DNA of 64,000 nucleotides from Hahnella lacustris (GCA_965194655.1 OZ239148.1:62001-126000), one strand, 5' to 3'; positions 17,289-25,860 are shown, numbered from the stretch's first letter. Made by a program: numbers and translations. Notes: a model not told the origin generated them from the sequence alone.

Positions 17289-18013
17289 ACGGTGCCCAGA
17301 TCGCTCTGACGCGTACGTCCAGTCACGGGCTCTGGCTGCTGGACTTAGACAACACGTTGCATGACGCAAGCTGGTCGATGATGCCGGAAGTGAATCGGCT
17401 CATGACGGCTTGGATGGCAGGGTCGCTCGGCTTAACCCACTCGGAGGCCACCGCTTTGCGCAAGCGATACTGGCATCGCTACGGGGCCACGCTACTCGGT
17501 CTGATGCGCCACCATGGTGTGAATGCTGAGGTTTTTCTGCGAGAGACGCATCCACTCGGTCACCTTGACCAGCATGTGCGGGTGGTGACTGGCCTGCGCG
17601 CTCGGATTCAGCGACTGAAGGGGCGTCGCTGGTTGCTCACGAATGCGCCCCGCGCCTATGCACAGGGGCTGATCGAGATCCTGGGCTTGAAGGGCTGCTT
17701 TGAGCGGGTGATCGCGATCGAGGACATGCGGGCCATGGGGCAGCTTCGGCCTAAGCCCTCGGCCTGGCTTTGGAGACACCTTGGTCGTCAAGCTGGGCTG
17801 CCTGCCCATCGACTCCAGCTCGTCGATGACAGCACCGAGAATCTTCGCGCAGCTCATCGAGCCGGACTGCGCACGGCCAGGATTTGGTGTTCGGAGACTC
17901 AGCGGCGCCAGGCCTGGGCACAGGGTCGACCCTTAGGCGCAAGGCGTCCCAGTTTTGTGCGCCTTCAAGTAAACTCGCTGGCAGATTTGGCCTCGCGTGG
18001 CCGATCCAAGTAG
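17285..18013 (+). CDS. Pyrimidine 5'-nucleotidase (HAD superfamily), non-canonical start
   Basis: A HAD phosphatase of the SDT1/pyrimidine nucleotidase family, a usual neighbour of argB and slmA in Burkholderiales. The nucleophile motif LLDLDNTLHDAS is followed by a cap domain, WLLTNAP (motif II), RPKPSA (motif III) and LVDDSTEN (motif IV). The frame is open only from 17258, and between there and the catalytic Asp (codon 17342) it holds no ATG, GTG or TTG; the first TTG (17357) lies after the nucleophile. The coordinate given uses CTG 17285, overlapping the argB stop as CTGA. Other rare starts (ATC 17300, CTG 17306) are possible, as is a sequencing error. Confidence 0.75.
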   Translation: MNGAQIALTRTSSHGLWLLDLDNTLHDASWSMMPEVNRLMTAWMAGSLGLTHSEATALRKRYWHRYGATLLGLMRHHGVNAEVFLRETHPLGHLDQHVRVVTGLRARIQRLKGRRWLLTNAPRAYAQGLIEILGLKGCFERVIAIEDMRAMGQLRPKPSAWLWRHLGRQAGLPAHRLQLVDDSTENLRAAHRAGLRTARIWCSETQRRQAWAQGRPLGARRPSFVRLQVNSLADLASRGRSK

Positions 18014-18021
18014 GAGGTCGC

Positions 18022-18648
18022 ATGTCTGAGCTGGTTGAGTCTGAGCTGGTTGAAGCGCCCGCGCGTAAACGTCCTCGCCCCGGTGAGCGTCGCATTCAGA
18101 TCCTTCAGGCCATTGCGGCCATGCTTGAGGAGGGTCAGCCTGAACGCGTGACCACTGCTGCGCTCGCCGAGAAGATTGGCGTGTCCGAGGCCGCTCTCTA
18201 TCGTCACTTTGCGAGCAAAGCCCAGATGTATGAGGGTCTCCTTGAGTTCATCGAGGACTCTCTTTTTGGTCTGATTAATCGCATTGAGGCAGGGCCAGAG
18301 ACCCCCAATGAAAAGGCTCGAGCCGTGCTGCGCGTGATGCTGGGCTTCTCTGACAAGAATCCAGGCATGACCCGTGTACTCATTGGGGAGGCCATCACGT
18401 TTGAGCATGCCCGCCTGCAATCCAGGGTCAACCAGTTGATGAGTCGCGTCGAGGCGTCGCTCCGCCAGAACCTCAAGCTGGCTCGACTTGAGTCGGGTAC
18501 CGCACAGGGTGATGCTGCGCCCGCCGCGCTAGCCGCAGTTTGCATCGGCTATGTCCAGGGACGCTGGCTTCGCTATGCCAAGTCAGGATTTAAAGACCAC
18601 CCCACCTCTGATCTAGAGTTCGCGCTCACCCACCTGCTTCCGGACTGA
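18022..18648 (+). CDS. slmA: Nucleoid occlusion factor SlmA (TetR family)
   Basis: DNA-binding division inhibitor that blocks FtsZ assembly over the nucleoid. 208 residues. After a short acidic and basic tail comes a TetR helix-turn-helix (RVTTAALAEKIGVSEAALYRHF), then an all-alpha ligand/FtsZ domain with NPGMTRVLIGEAITFE. A strong AGGAGG site (18012-18017) precedes ATG 18022. Its stop lies inside a small inverted repeat shared with the convergent moeB-like gene. Confidence 0.92.
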   Translation: MSELVESELVEAPARKRPRPGERRIQILQAIAAMLEEGQPERVTTAALAEKIGVSEAALYRHFASKAQMYEGLLEFIEDSLFGLINRIEAGPETPNEKARAVLRVMLGFSDKNPGMTRVLIGEAITFEHARLQSRVNQLMSRVEASLRQNLKLARLESGTAQGDAAPAALAAVCIGYVQGRWLRYAKSGFKDHPTSDLEFALTHLLPD

Positions 18649-18664
18649 GCCTCTCTGTGGCTCA
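18646..18664. terminator. Possible bidirectional hairpin between slmA and moeB
   Basis: TGAGCC (18646-18651) and GGCTCA (18659-18664) form a perfect 6-bp stem with a 7-base loop. The stem ends are the stop codons of the two convergent genes. There is no T-run, so intrinsic termination is uncertain. Confidence 0.35.
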
Positions 18665-19420
18665 TGCGCCCTTGCACGCGGGGCAGTTCGTATCACGTCT
18701 GCGTTGAATCCGAATCAGTTCGAGCGAGGGCCCCTGAAGCATGAGCAGGTCTGGCTCTGGATGGAGCCCGAGCAGCAGCTTGAGTGCCTCTTGGGCTTGA
18801 AGCGTCGCCATGACCCCAGCCATGCTCGGAAAGACGCCAAAAGCCCCACAGGCTGCGTCGACGGCGCTGGAGCCCGAGGCGTCATTTACCAGCGGGAAGG
18901 TACAGGTATAACAGCCCTGGGCTCGCAGGGATGGCCCACAAGCCAGAAGCTGGCCTTCCCACCGCACGACCGAGGCAATCACCAAAGGGATCTGCAGCCT
19001 CAAGCACACCTCGTTGATCGATTGACGGCTCACAAAGCGATCGGTGCAGTCAAGAACGAGGCTGGCGCTTTGGAGGGCAGATTCGAGCCAGTCTCGCTGG
19101 GCCATCTGGGTGTGGGAAGAGATCTGAGCGTTGGGGTTGAGGCTGCGAAGTCGTTCCGCAGCCACCTCAGCCTTCGGTCTACCCAGATCGGCCTGGCCGT
19201 AGAGAATTTGCCTGGGGAGGTTGCTTGCATCTATCTGATCCCCATCGACCAGGTGTAAGCGTCCAACCCCGCTGCTGGCAAGGTAGAGACTGGCCGCCGT
19301 GCCGAGCCCTCCAAGTCCGATCACCCAGACCTCAGAGGTCTGAAGTCTCTCAATCTGATCGACCTCCAGCTCTGGCAGCAGCAGGGTCCTGCTGTGCTGA
19401 AGCTCGAGCTCAGGGGTCAT
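18662..19420 (-). CDS. moeB: HesA/MoeB/ThiF-family adenylyltransferase
   Basis: An E1-like enzyme that adenylates the C-terminal glycine of a sulfur-carrier protein (MoaD or ThiS). 252 residues. It has the ATP-binding GLGGLGTAASLYLASSGVGRLHLVDGD-type fold start, SNLPRQILY, DCTDRFVSRQ, and two zinc-binding CxxC pairs (CYTC, CPAC). It is the third gene of a gpmA-ctpA-moeB run common in Burkholderiales. MoeB and ThiF cannot be told apart firmly here. Confidence 0.85.
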   Translation of the reverse strand: MTPELELQHSRTLLLPELEVDQIERLQTSEVWVIGLGGLGTAASLYLASSGVGRLHLVDGDQIDASNLPRQILYGQADLGRPKAEVAAERLRSLNPNAQISSHTQMAQRDWLESALQSASLVLDCTDRFVSRQSINEVCLRLQIPLVIASVVRWEGQLLACGPSLRAQGCYTCTFPLVNDASGSSAVDAACGAFGVFPSMAGVMATLQAQEALKLLLGLHPEPDLLMLQGPSLELIRIQRRRDTNCPACKGA

Positions 19421-19431
19421 GGCCTTGGGCG

Positions 19432-20841
19432 TTAGGGCTTTGCGGACCGAACCGCGACGGGCTTGCCCTGGAGGTGGGCCAGGGCTTGCTGAAGCTGGTA
19501 GTCCTCAGCCGATCCAAACGTGATGGGCTTGGCAGGGATCGTGGGGCGACCTTCACGCTCGGTTCGAACCGATTCCGGCTGCTTCTCACCTCTCGGATCG
19601 CCCTTTTGATTGCCCAGGTGACCGCTGAGGTCAGCCTCGCGCAAACGGAATCGATCCACGACGTCACCCTCTGCAGTCTCCTCTACCCAGAAGTCCGCCT
19701 CGATGCCTTTGGCCTGAATCGAGCGACCTTTAGGAGTGTAGTAAAGGGCTGTCGTGAGCTTGATGGCCGAGTTGCGGGTGAGCGGCAGAATGGTCTGAAC
19801 CGATCCCTTCCCGAAGGACTGTGTCCCCAGAAGCTTGGCTCTGCCGTGGTCTTGAAGGGCTCCAGCCACGATCTCCGAGGCGGACGCGGATCCAGCATTG
19901 ATCAGGACGACGAGGGGGAGGGTTTTGACCAGGGGATTGAGCTTGGGCAGCGGGTCTTCAGAGGGCGTGCGCCGATAGTCGTCAGCGATAGCCAGGTATG
20001 ACCGCTTGGCATCGTCTTGTCGGCCGTCAGTCTTCACCACCACGACCTCGCTCGGCAGGAATGCGGCAGAGACGCCGATGGCTGCATGCAAGAGCCCTCC
20101 CGGGTCATTTCGAAGGTCGAGTACCAAGCCCTTGATGGGCTTGGTGGGGTCCGTCTTGGCAGTGGCGAGGAGCGCGTTGACTTTCTCGACGAGGGACTCG
20201 AGGGTGTGCTCCTGGAATTGCGTGATTCGCACAAAGCCATAGCCTGGTGCAACCCACTGGGTGCGAACGCTCTGTACGCGAATGATGTCTCGCTCGATGG
20301 TGACGACGATGGGCTGGTTGACCCCCTTGCGCGAGAGTGTGAGCGTGATCTTCGTCTTGGGCGCTCCTCGCATCAGCTTGACGGCGTCGTTGATGCCGAG
20401 GCCCTTGGTCGCTTTGTCATCAATCTTAATGATCAGGTCGCCGGCCTGAATGCCTGCACGGGCCGCGGGCGTGTCCTCGATGGGTGAGACCACCCGAATA
20501 AAGCCATCTTCGACGCCCACTTCAATGCCCAGCCCTCCAAATTCACCCTGTGTTCCCACCTGGAGTTCTTTGAAGGCCTCTGCATCGAGGTAGGAGGAGT
20601 GCGGATCAAGGCCGCTCAGCATGCCGCTGATGGCTTCATGAATCAGCTTTTTGTCTTCAACTGGCTCGACGTAGTGCGCTTTGACCGCCCCATAGACTTC
20701 AGCGAACTGTCTGAGTTCGTCGAGCGGGAGGACAGACTTACCTTCCCTCTGCGCCAGCGCAGTCAGGCCAGTGCTCAGTGCGATGCCGGCAATGATTCCG
20801 GTGGTCACCCACCCCACCACTCTGAGCTTGGCGCGTGTCAT
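19432..20841 (-). CDS. ctpA: S41-family carboxy-terminal processing protease
   Basis: Periplasmic serine protease that trims C-termini of exported proteins. 469 residues: an N-terminal signal/anchor (WVTTGIIAGIALSTGLTALA), a PDZ domain near 90-170 (GGLGIEVGVEDGFIRVVSPIEDTPA), then the S41 core with the Ser of NAGSASASEIVAGAL and the Lys of SFGKGSVQ. The C-terminal tail is basic and likely disordered. Its start overlaps the gpmA stop by 4 bases, and moeB follows after 11 bases. Confidence 0.94.
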   Translation of the reverse strand: MTRAKLRVVGWVTTGIIAGIALSTGLTALAQREGKSVLPLDELRQFAEVYGAVKAHYVEPVEDKKLIHEAISGMLSGLDPHSSYLDAEAFKELQVGTQGEFGGLGIEVGVEDGFIRVVSPIEDTPAARAGIQAGDLIIKIDDKATKGLGINDAVKLMRGAPKTKITLTLSRKGVNQPIVVTIERDIIRVQSVRTQWVAPGYGFVRITQFQEHTLESLVEKVNALLATAKTDPTKPIKGLVLDLRNDPGGLLHAAIGVSAAFLPSEVVVVKTDGRQDDAKRSYLAIADDYRRTPSEDPLPKLNPLVKTLPLVVLINAGSASASEIVAGALQDHGRAKLLGTQSFGKGSVQTILPLTRNSAIKLTTALYYTPKGRSIQAKGIEADFWVEETAEGDVVDRFRLREADLSGHLGNQKGDPRGEKQPESVRTEREGRPTIPAKPITFGSAEDYQLQQALAHLQGKPVAVRSAKP

Positions 20842-21599
20842 GAGGTTTTGGCCTTTCCTTGGTTTGCTACGGCGGCCATGGCCGCCTCAATCTCGCTCGG
20901 GTCGGCGAGGTAATGGCGCTCACGCAACCGCATCTGGTCGTCAAACTCGAGCACCAGAGGCTGCGCAGTGGGAATGTTGAGCTCGAGGACGGCTTCTTCA
21001 GAGAGGCCCTCGAGGATCTTGAGGAGGGCCCGCAGAGAGTTCCCGTGTGCTGAGATCAGAATACGCTTGCCGCTGGCAAGTTCGGGCAATACCCGCTCAC
21101 GCCAGAAAGATTCCACACGAACCACCGTGTCGGCGAGGCATTCGGTCAGAGGAATCTGTTCGGGTGGCAGGTGTGAATAACGCCGATCATGGCCCGCCCA
21201 TGCTGGATCCTCGCGCGTGATCGCGTTGGGACGGATGTGATAGGCCCTTCGCCACAGCAGGACCTGATCCTCCCCGTACTTCTGTGCTGTCTCGGTCTTG
21301 TTGAGACCAGCAAGGGCCCCGTAATGCCGCTCGTTGAGCCGCCAGTCATGCTCAATCGGGATCCACATCTCATCGAGCGTATCGAGTGTGATCCAACAGG
21401 TGCGAATGGCACGTTTGAGCACGCTGGTGAAGGCCAGATCAAACGAGAAGCCGCGGTCACGCAGCAGCAGGCCCGCTCGACGAGCCTCTTCAACACCCGC
21501 AGCGGAGAGGTCTACATCAACCCATCCTGTGAAACGGTTCTCAAGGTTCCATTGGCTCTGGCCATGTCGAAGAATGACCAAGGGAGCGGGGTTCGGCAT
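20838..21599 (-). CDS. gpmA: 2,3-bisphosphoglycerate-dependent phosphoglycerate mutase
   Basis: Interconverts 3- and 2-phosphoglycerate in glycolysis and gluconeogenesis. 253 residues, with the catalytic RHGQSQWN (active-site His), NRFTGWVDVDLS, NERHYGALAGLNK and ISAHGNSLRALLK. First gene of gpmA-ctpA-moeB, divergent from the rhodanese gene across about 110 bases. Confidence 0.96.
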   Translation of the reverse strand: MPNPAPLVILRHGQSQWNLENRFTGWVDVDLSAAGVEEARRAGLLLRDRGFSFDLAFTSVLKRAIRTCWITLDTLDEMWIPIEHDWRLNERHYGALAGLNKTETAQKYGEDQVLLWRRAYHIRPNAITREDPAWAGHDRRYSHLPPEQIPLTECLADTVVRVESFWRERVLPELASGKRILISAHGNSLRALLKILEGLSEEAVLELNIPTAQPLVLEFDDQMRLRERHYLADPSEIEAAMAAVANQGKAKTS

Positions 21600-21708
21600 A
21601 GCAAGGACTCTTTTTAGAAGGCATTTAACGCTCCCATTCTATAATCCGTCGCATGGTTTCAGCCGCCCAGCCACAATTGGCGCCAGATTCTCTTCTCAAA
21701 GGACCCCC

Positions 21709-22143
21709 GTGGATTTCTTAGTCGACAACATCGTGTTGGTCATGGCCGCTTTGGCGAGTGGAGGCATGTTGCTTTGGCCTGTGCTCAATCGAGGCTCCTC
21801 TGTTGGGGCACTCAACACCCTTGGCGCAACGCAGATGCTCAACAGCAAAAACGCCATCCTGATCGATGTACGCGAGGCTCCTGAGTTGTCCCGAGGCGCT
21901 GTTCCCCAGGCCCGGCACATGCCCATGTCTACCTTTGCCCAAGCGCAGGATGCGCTCGTGAAAGAGGCCCAGGGGCCCAAACAGCCCAAGCCTGTGATTG
22001 TGATGTGCGCAAGCGGGATGCGCAGTCAACGCATTGCCAAGAAGCTTCGCGAGGCGGGACTGACGGAGGTCTACAACCTTGAGGGTGGGTTTGACGCATG
22101 GCGTCAGGCTGGACTCCCGATTAAGTCGCAGGGGAAATCGTGA
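21709..22143 (+). CDS. Membrane-anchored rhodanese-like protein (YibN type)
   Basis: A 144-residue protein with an N-terminal membrane helix (DNIVLVMAALASGGMLLWPVL) and a single rhodanese domain. The active-site loop CASGMRS carries the sulfur-accepting Cys. The likely start is GTG 21709, with AAGGA a few bases upstream; it makes the protein begin just before the membrane helix. A perfect TATAAT at 21640-21645 in the gap from gpmA is a promoter candidate, though without a clear -35. Part of the widespread rhodanese-grxC-secB-gpsA cluster. Confidence 0.88.
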   Translation: MDFLVDNIVLVMAALASGGMLLWPVLNRGSSVGALNTLGATQMLNSKNAILIDVREAPELSRGAVPQARHMPMSTFAQAQDALVKEAQGPKQPKPVIVMCASGMRSQRIAKKLREAGLTEVYNLEGGFDAWRQAGLPIKSQGKS

Positions 22144-22424
22144 ACCCCGTTCGGATGTATACCTCAGCCTTTTGCCCATTTTGCTCGCGCGCCGAGTCCC
22201 TCTTGCGCGAGCGCGGCGTGACAGACATCGAGAGAATCTGCGTTGACCTTCAGCCAGAGCTCAAGCAGCAGATGATCCAAGAAACCGGACGTCGCACGGT
22301 CCCCCAAATTTTTATTGGTCACACACATGTGGGAGGGTGCGACGACCTACATGCGCTCGATCACGCCGGACAACTTGTTCCCCTTCTCGCGTCTGAGCGA
22401 GGGGCCTCTGAACCCACCACTTGA
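22140..22424 (+). CDS. grxC: Glutaredoxin 3
   Basis: A small dithiol oxidoreductase using glutathione. 94 residues with the CPFC active site (11-14 region), TVPQIFIGHTHVGGCDDL (cis-Pro and GSH-binding) and a typical length. The GTG start at 22140 overlaps the rhodanese stop (GTGA), pointing to coupled translation. Followed by secB after 9 bases. Confidence 0.94.
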   Translation: MNPVRMYTSAFCPFCSRAESLLRERGVTDIERICVDLQPELKQQMIQETGRRTVPQIFIGHTHVGGCDDLHALDHAGQLVPLLASERGASEPTT

Positions 22425-22433
22425 AAGTTTGTT

Positions 22434-22949
22434 ATGACTGAAGCCACTGCAGCGACGACCCAGACCGAGACCTCTCAGACCGTTTTTAGCCTTCAACGGG
22501 TCTACCTAAAGGACTGCTCCCTTGAGCTGCCCAATGCGCCGGGGATTTTCCTGGACGCGAACGAGCCCAAGCTTGAGTTTGAGATTGAGACGGCAGAATC
22601 GGAGCTTGGAAACAACCTGGTTGAGGTGGTGGTCCGCTGTACCGTGACCTGTCGGTTTGCGGACAAGGTGGGGTTCCTCATTGAGGCCTCCCAGGCGGGC
22701 ATATTTGAGATTCGCGGTGTGACCGACGAGCAGCGCCTGCTGCTCAAGGGGATCTCATGCCCGAACATCGTCTATCCCTACCTCCGGGCAAATATGGCCG
22801 ATGTGGTTCAGCGTTCCAGCTTCCCACCGGTCCATCTTGCAGAGATCAACTGGGAGGCCTTCTTCCAACAGCGCATGGCCCAGTTGGCGGCGCAGCAGGC
22901 CACTCAGGAGCCAGGGACAGAAGGCTCCGGCATCATCCTGCCTCAGTAA
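22434..22949 (+). CDS. secB: Protein-export chaperone SecB
   Basis: Tetrameric chaperone that keeps preproteins unfolded and hands them to SecA. 171 residues. FSLQRVYLKDCSLELPNAP, VVVRCTVTC, the PYLRANMADVVQRSSFPPVHLAEINWEAFF region and a disordered Gln-rich tail are typical. It sits between grxC and gpsA as in many proteobacteria. Confidence 0.96.
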   Translation: MTEATAATTQTETSQTVFSLQRVYLKDCSLELPNAPGIFLDANEPKLEFEIETAESELGNNLVEVVVRCTVTCRFADKVGFLIEASQAGIFEIRGVTDEQRLLLKGISCPNIVYPYLRANMADVVQRSSFPPVHLAEINWEAFFQQRMAQLAAQQATQEPGTEGSGIILPQ

Positions 22950-22954
22950 TCGGT

Positions 22955-24037
22955 ATGCAGGCGGGCTCCCCGCTCCCCCCTTTGCTGGTGCTGGGCGCGG
23001 GCGCGTGGGGCACCGCTCTGGCAGTGCATTTCGCAGCGCTCTCCCAGCGAATGGGGGGAGGGCCGATTGGGCTTTGGGCGAGGCGGCCTGACCACGCGCT
23101 GGACCTCCATCAGCGTCGCGAGAATCAACGGTATCTCCCGGGCATCCCATTTCCCTCCCCTTTGGTGGTCGAGCAGGACTTTACGCAAGCGCTTGAACGC
23201 TGGCGTGATGCCGGATTGCGCAGCGCGCATGGCCCGGGAGTTTTGGTGTTCGCGGGCCCACTGTCCTCGCTAGAGGAGATGGCGGATCGAGTCGCACAGA
23301 TTCTGGGTTCTGCTGCTGCGCCAGGAGAGGGTCTCATCTGGCTTGCAAAAGGGGTTCTCATCCATCCCCTGAGTCAACGAGTCTGTTTCGCCTCCGATCT
23401 TCTGACCCGACTGGCCTCCTGGCCTCAGGCAGCACTGTCGGGGCCCAGCTTTGCCCAGGAAGTGGCCAAGGGGCTTCCGTCCGCTCTGGCTCTGGCCTCA
23501 ACAGATCTCCTCTGGGCACAGTCCTGCGCGCAACGGCTGCATGGAGGTTCGATGCGTCTTTATCCCACCAATGATCTGGTGGGCGTGCAGCTGGGTGGGG
23601 CCATGAAGAATGTACTTGCGATTGCCGCAGGCATCTCGGATGGCCTGTCCTTGGGGGGAAATGCTCGTGCGGCGCTCCTGACCCGAGGGCTTGCAGAGGC
23701 GGCTCGGCTTGGGCAGGCGATGGGGGCTCGCCCTGAGACCTTTCTCGGGCTGGGAGCCTTGGGCGATCTGGTGCTGACCGCCACGGGCGATCTCTCTCGG
23801 AATCGACGCGTTGGCCTTGCCCTCGCGCAGGGCCAGGTGTTGGACGCGGTCCTCAAGGACCTAGGGCATGTGGCAGAAGGGGTGGGTGCTGCACCGGCTC
23901 TGGCGCAACTGGCCCACGACTATGGCGTTGACTGCCCGATCGTTCAGGCCGTGAATGATCTGCTTGCCGGAAGGGCTGAGGTTCAAGCCGTTTGTGAGCG
24001 CCTGATGGCACGCGCCATGACCTACGAGAGGCCGTAG
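22955..24037 (+). CDS. gpsA: Glycerol-3-phosphate dehydrogenase (NAD(P)+)
   Basis: Makes sn-glycerol 3-phosphate from DHAP for phospholipid synthesis. 360 residues, slightly long. The Rossmann motif VLGAGAWGTALA, GPSFAQEVAKGLPSA, the catalytic Lys in GGAMKNVLAIAAGISDGL, and NARAALLTRGLAE are present. ATG 22955 comes 5 bases after secB. The last 16 bases overlap convergent trmL. Confidence 0.95.
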   Translation: MQAGSPLPPLLVLGAGAWGTALAVHFAALSQRMGGGPIGLWARRPDHALDLHQRRENQRYLPGIPFPSPLVVEQDFTQALERWRDAGLRSAHGPGVLVFAGPLSSLEEMADRVAQILGSAAAPGEGLIWLAKGVLIHPLSQRVCFASDLLTRLASWPQAALSGPSFAQEVAKGLPSALALASTDLLWAQSCAQRLHGGSMRLYPTNDLVGVQLGGAMKNVLAIAAGISDGLSLGGNARAALLTRGLAEAARLGQAMGARPETFLGLGALGDLVLTATGDLSRNRRVGLALAQGQVLDAVLKDLGHVAEGVGAAPALAQLAHDYGVDCPIVQAVNDLLAGRAEVQAVCERLMARAMTYERP

Positions 24038-24510
24038 AGCTGTTGCCTCCATGCCTCGAAGACGCAGACCGCAACGGCGTTGCTCAGGTTGAGACTTCTG
24101 CTCTCGGGCTGCATGGGTAGGCGCAGGATCTGATCCGGACCGAACGCCAGGCGGTGAGACTCCGACAGCCCTCGCGTCTCAGACCCAAAAAAGAACCACG
24201 CATCTTTGGGGATGGCCTGATCGAAGACGGACTTTTGCCCCCGGGTGGAGAGCGCAAAGCACTGGACAGGATTTGGCGACTCGACACGCCAAAATGACTC
24301 CCAGTCTTCATAAACCTGAAGGCGGCAATATTCGTGGTAATCGAGCCCCGCGCGCTTCATTTTTGCACTGTCCAGTGGAAAGCCCAATGGCCCAATGAGG
24401 TGCAAAATCGCGCCCGTATTGGCACAGAGTCGGATCACATTTCCCGTGTTCGGCGGAATTTCAGGCTCGACCAGAACGACATGAAGGCTGACGGGTTGGG
24501 GAGCGTGCAT
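24022..24510 (-). CDS. trmL: tRNA (cytidine(34)-2'-O)-methyltransferase TrmL
   Basis: SPOUT-fold enzyme that 2'-O-methylates the wobble base of some leucine tRNAs. 162 residues. VVLVEPEIPPNTGNVIRLCANTG at the N-terminus, the SAM knot segments FFGSETRGL and ILRLPMQPESRSLNLSNAVAVCVFEAW match TrmL (YibK). The upstream comF reading frame overlaps its first 76 bases. Convergent with gpsA. Confidence 0.94.
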   Translation of the reverse strand: MHAPQPVSLHVVLVEPEIPPNTGNVIRLCANTGAILHLIGPLGFPLDSAKMKRAGLDYHEYCRLQVYEDWESFWRVESPNPVQCFALSTRGQKSVFDQAIPKDAWFFFGSETRGLSESHRLAFGPDQILRLPMQPESRSLNLSNAVAVCVFEAWRQQLYGLS

Positions 24511-25130
24511 GGCGCCATCATAGTTCGGCTGCGCTCAGCCGCTCGTTGGTGTGCAAGCACCACAGCCCCAACGGGATGGGCGCCGACTGCGTGCAGCGCT
24601 CCGAAGGCCACCTCGAGGGTGAGTCCGCTGGTGAGGACGTCGTCGATGAGCACCACTGGGCATCCCTGAAGCCGCTGGTTCGCCTCAAAGTGGGGCCGCG
24701 CTCGCAAGGGGGCAGAGGGGTCAGCGCGATGTTGGGCGAGGCTGTCGGAGGTCTGGTGCTTAAGAAGCCCCAATCGATCGAGGGGGAGGCCACGATTCCG
24801 GCTGAGGCTCTGAGCGAGCAGCGCAGGCAGGTGAAGACCTCGACGACCGAGTCGTTTGGGATCCGCAGGGATGGGCACCAGGGTGGGATGAAGGGTCCAG
24901 ACCCCGCTGTGGTGCACCCTTTTCATGTGGCATCTGAGGGTTTGCACGCTGACCCAGTCTTGCCCGTATTTGGCTCGGCGAATGGCCTCTCCGAGATCTC
25001 CCGAGTAGGGGCCAGCTGCCCAGACCCAGGCGCATTCGCCTGTGGGCAAGGCGGCCGCGCGCCAGCCCGCCTCTTGAGTGCGGGCCAAATGCCTGGGGGA
25101 GACCATCGCTCTGACTATACTCAGCCACAT
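24435..25130 (-). CDS. ComF-family phosphoribosyltransferase-like protein, shortened N-terminus
   Basis: Amidophosphoribosyltransferase-like protein of the ComF/GntX group, linked to DNA uptake in competent bacteria. AAGPYSGDLGEAIRRAKYGQD, LVPIPADPKRLGRRGLH and the PRPP loop VVLIDDVLTSGLTLE are clear. The N-terminal CxxC zinc-finger part of ComF is absent. The C-terminal 25 or so residues run into the start of trmL (76-base overlap) and look like read-out rather than fold. The start is uncertain: ATG 25130 is used, which is complementary to a plus-strand ATG (ACATGT); ATG 25106 and 25187 are alternatives. Confidence 0.75.
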   Translation of the reverse strand: MWLSIVRAMVSPRHLARTQEAGWRAAALPTGECAWVWAAGPYSGDLGEAIRRAKYGQDWVSVQTLRCHMKRVHHSGVWTLHPTLVPIPADPKRLGRRGLHLPALLAQSLSRNRGLPLDRLGLLKHQTSDSLAQHRADPSAPLRARPHFEANQRLQGCPVVLIDDVLTSGLTLEVAFGALHAVGAHPVGAVVLAHQRAAERSRTMMAPCTLPNPSAFMSFWSSLKFRRTREM

Positions 25131-25149
25131 GTCAAGGAGCCCACTCCCT

Positions 25150-25848
25150 ATGGATGAGACGGCGCATGGGTCGAACGGCTCAGTCATGGAGGCTTTGGAA
25201 GCCGGACAGCACGACCGCTTGGAATGGATGCGGCTTGCAGCAGGCGACCAGCTCTCGCTTACTCTGAGGGCCTTTCAGGCCGGCCCCCAGGTCAGTCCCG
25301 AGGTCAACCATCAGGCAGGCCTTGCCCCGCTCTCCCTGGTGAAGGTCGTCGGTCTGCCCTTGCCCGGGCTCGAAAATCTTGCCGAGTCGATCCGCCTGTG
25401 GGTCCCGGCGCTCGGACCTGGCGGGATTCTCATGGTTTCCAGCCTGGGACCCGGCACCCTGATCGAGTGGCGAACTGCCCTCGGGCTGGACTTGCAAGCT
25501 GAGCCACGGGGGCTAGACCTGCATGACTTGGGGGACGCATTGAGCCAGGCAGGACTCTCGGCCCCAGTCACCGAGTCGGAGCGGGTGGTATGGACCTATC
25601 GCAGCTTTCTGACGGCCTGGAACGATCTTCGCGGCTTGTGGCCTGCGGCCTCTGGTCGGGGCTTGCAGCCGAGATCCCGGTTTGCAGCGGCACAGGACGC
25701 CTTCGATCGGCTCAGAGGAAGCGATGGCCGGGTCAGCCTGTCGTTTGAGTGGGTGCACGCACACGCCTGGCGAGGGGAGGCCCGAAGAAACGCAGGTGAT
25801 GGAGGGGAGAAGCCCTTGACCTTTCAGCCACTGGGGCGATTCGGTTAG
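25150..25848 (+). CDS. Degenerate BioC-like methyltransferase
   Basis: The C-terminal two-thirds aligns by eye with BioC-like methyltransferases found divergent from comF in Burkholderiales: LWVPALGPGGILMVSSLGPGTL, the DLHDLGDALSQAGLSAPV block, VWTYRSFLTAWNDLRGL and LSFEWVHAHAWRG. The N-terminal half is shortened, and the SAM-binding GxGxG is missing; the equivalent place reads RLEWMRLAAGDQL. It may be inactive or have another function. ATG 25150 has AAGGAG at 25134-25139; ATG 25129 is an alternative. 232 residues against nearer 300 for the family. Confidence 0.65.
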   Translation: MDETAHGSNGSVMEALEAGQHDRLEWMRLAAGDQLSLTLRAFQAGPQVSPEVNHQAGLAPLSLVKVVGLPLPGLENLAESIRLWVPALGPGGILMVSSLGPGTLIEWRTALGLDLQAEPRGLDLHDLGDALSQAGLSAPVTESERVVWTYRSFLTAWNDLRGLWPAASGRGLQPRSRFAAAQDAFDRLRGSDGRVSLSFEWVHAHAWRGEARRNAGDGGEKPLTFQPLGRFG

Positions 25849-25860
25849 CACACCAGTTTC

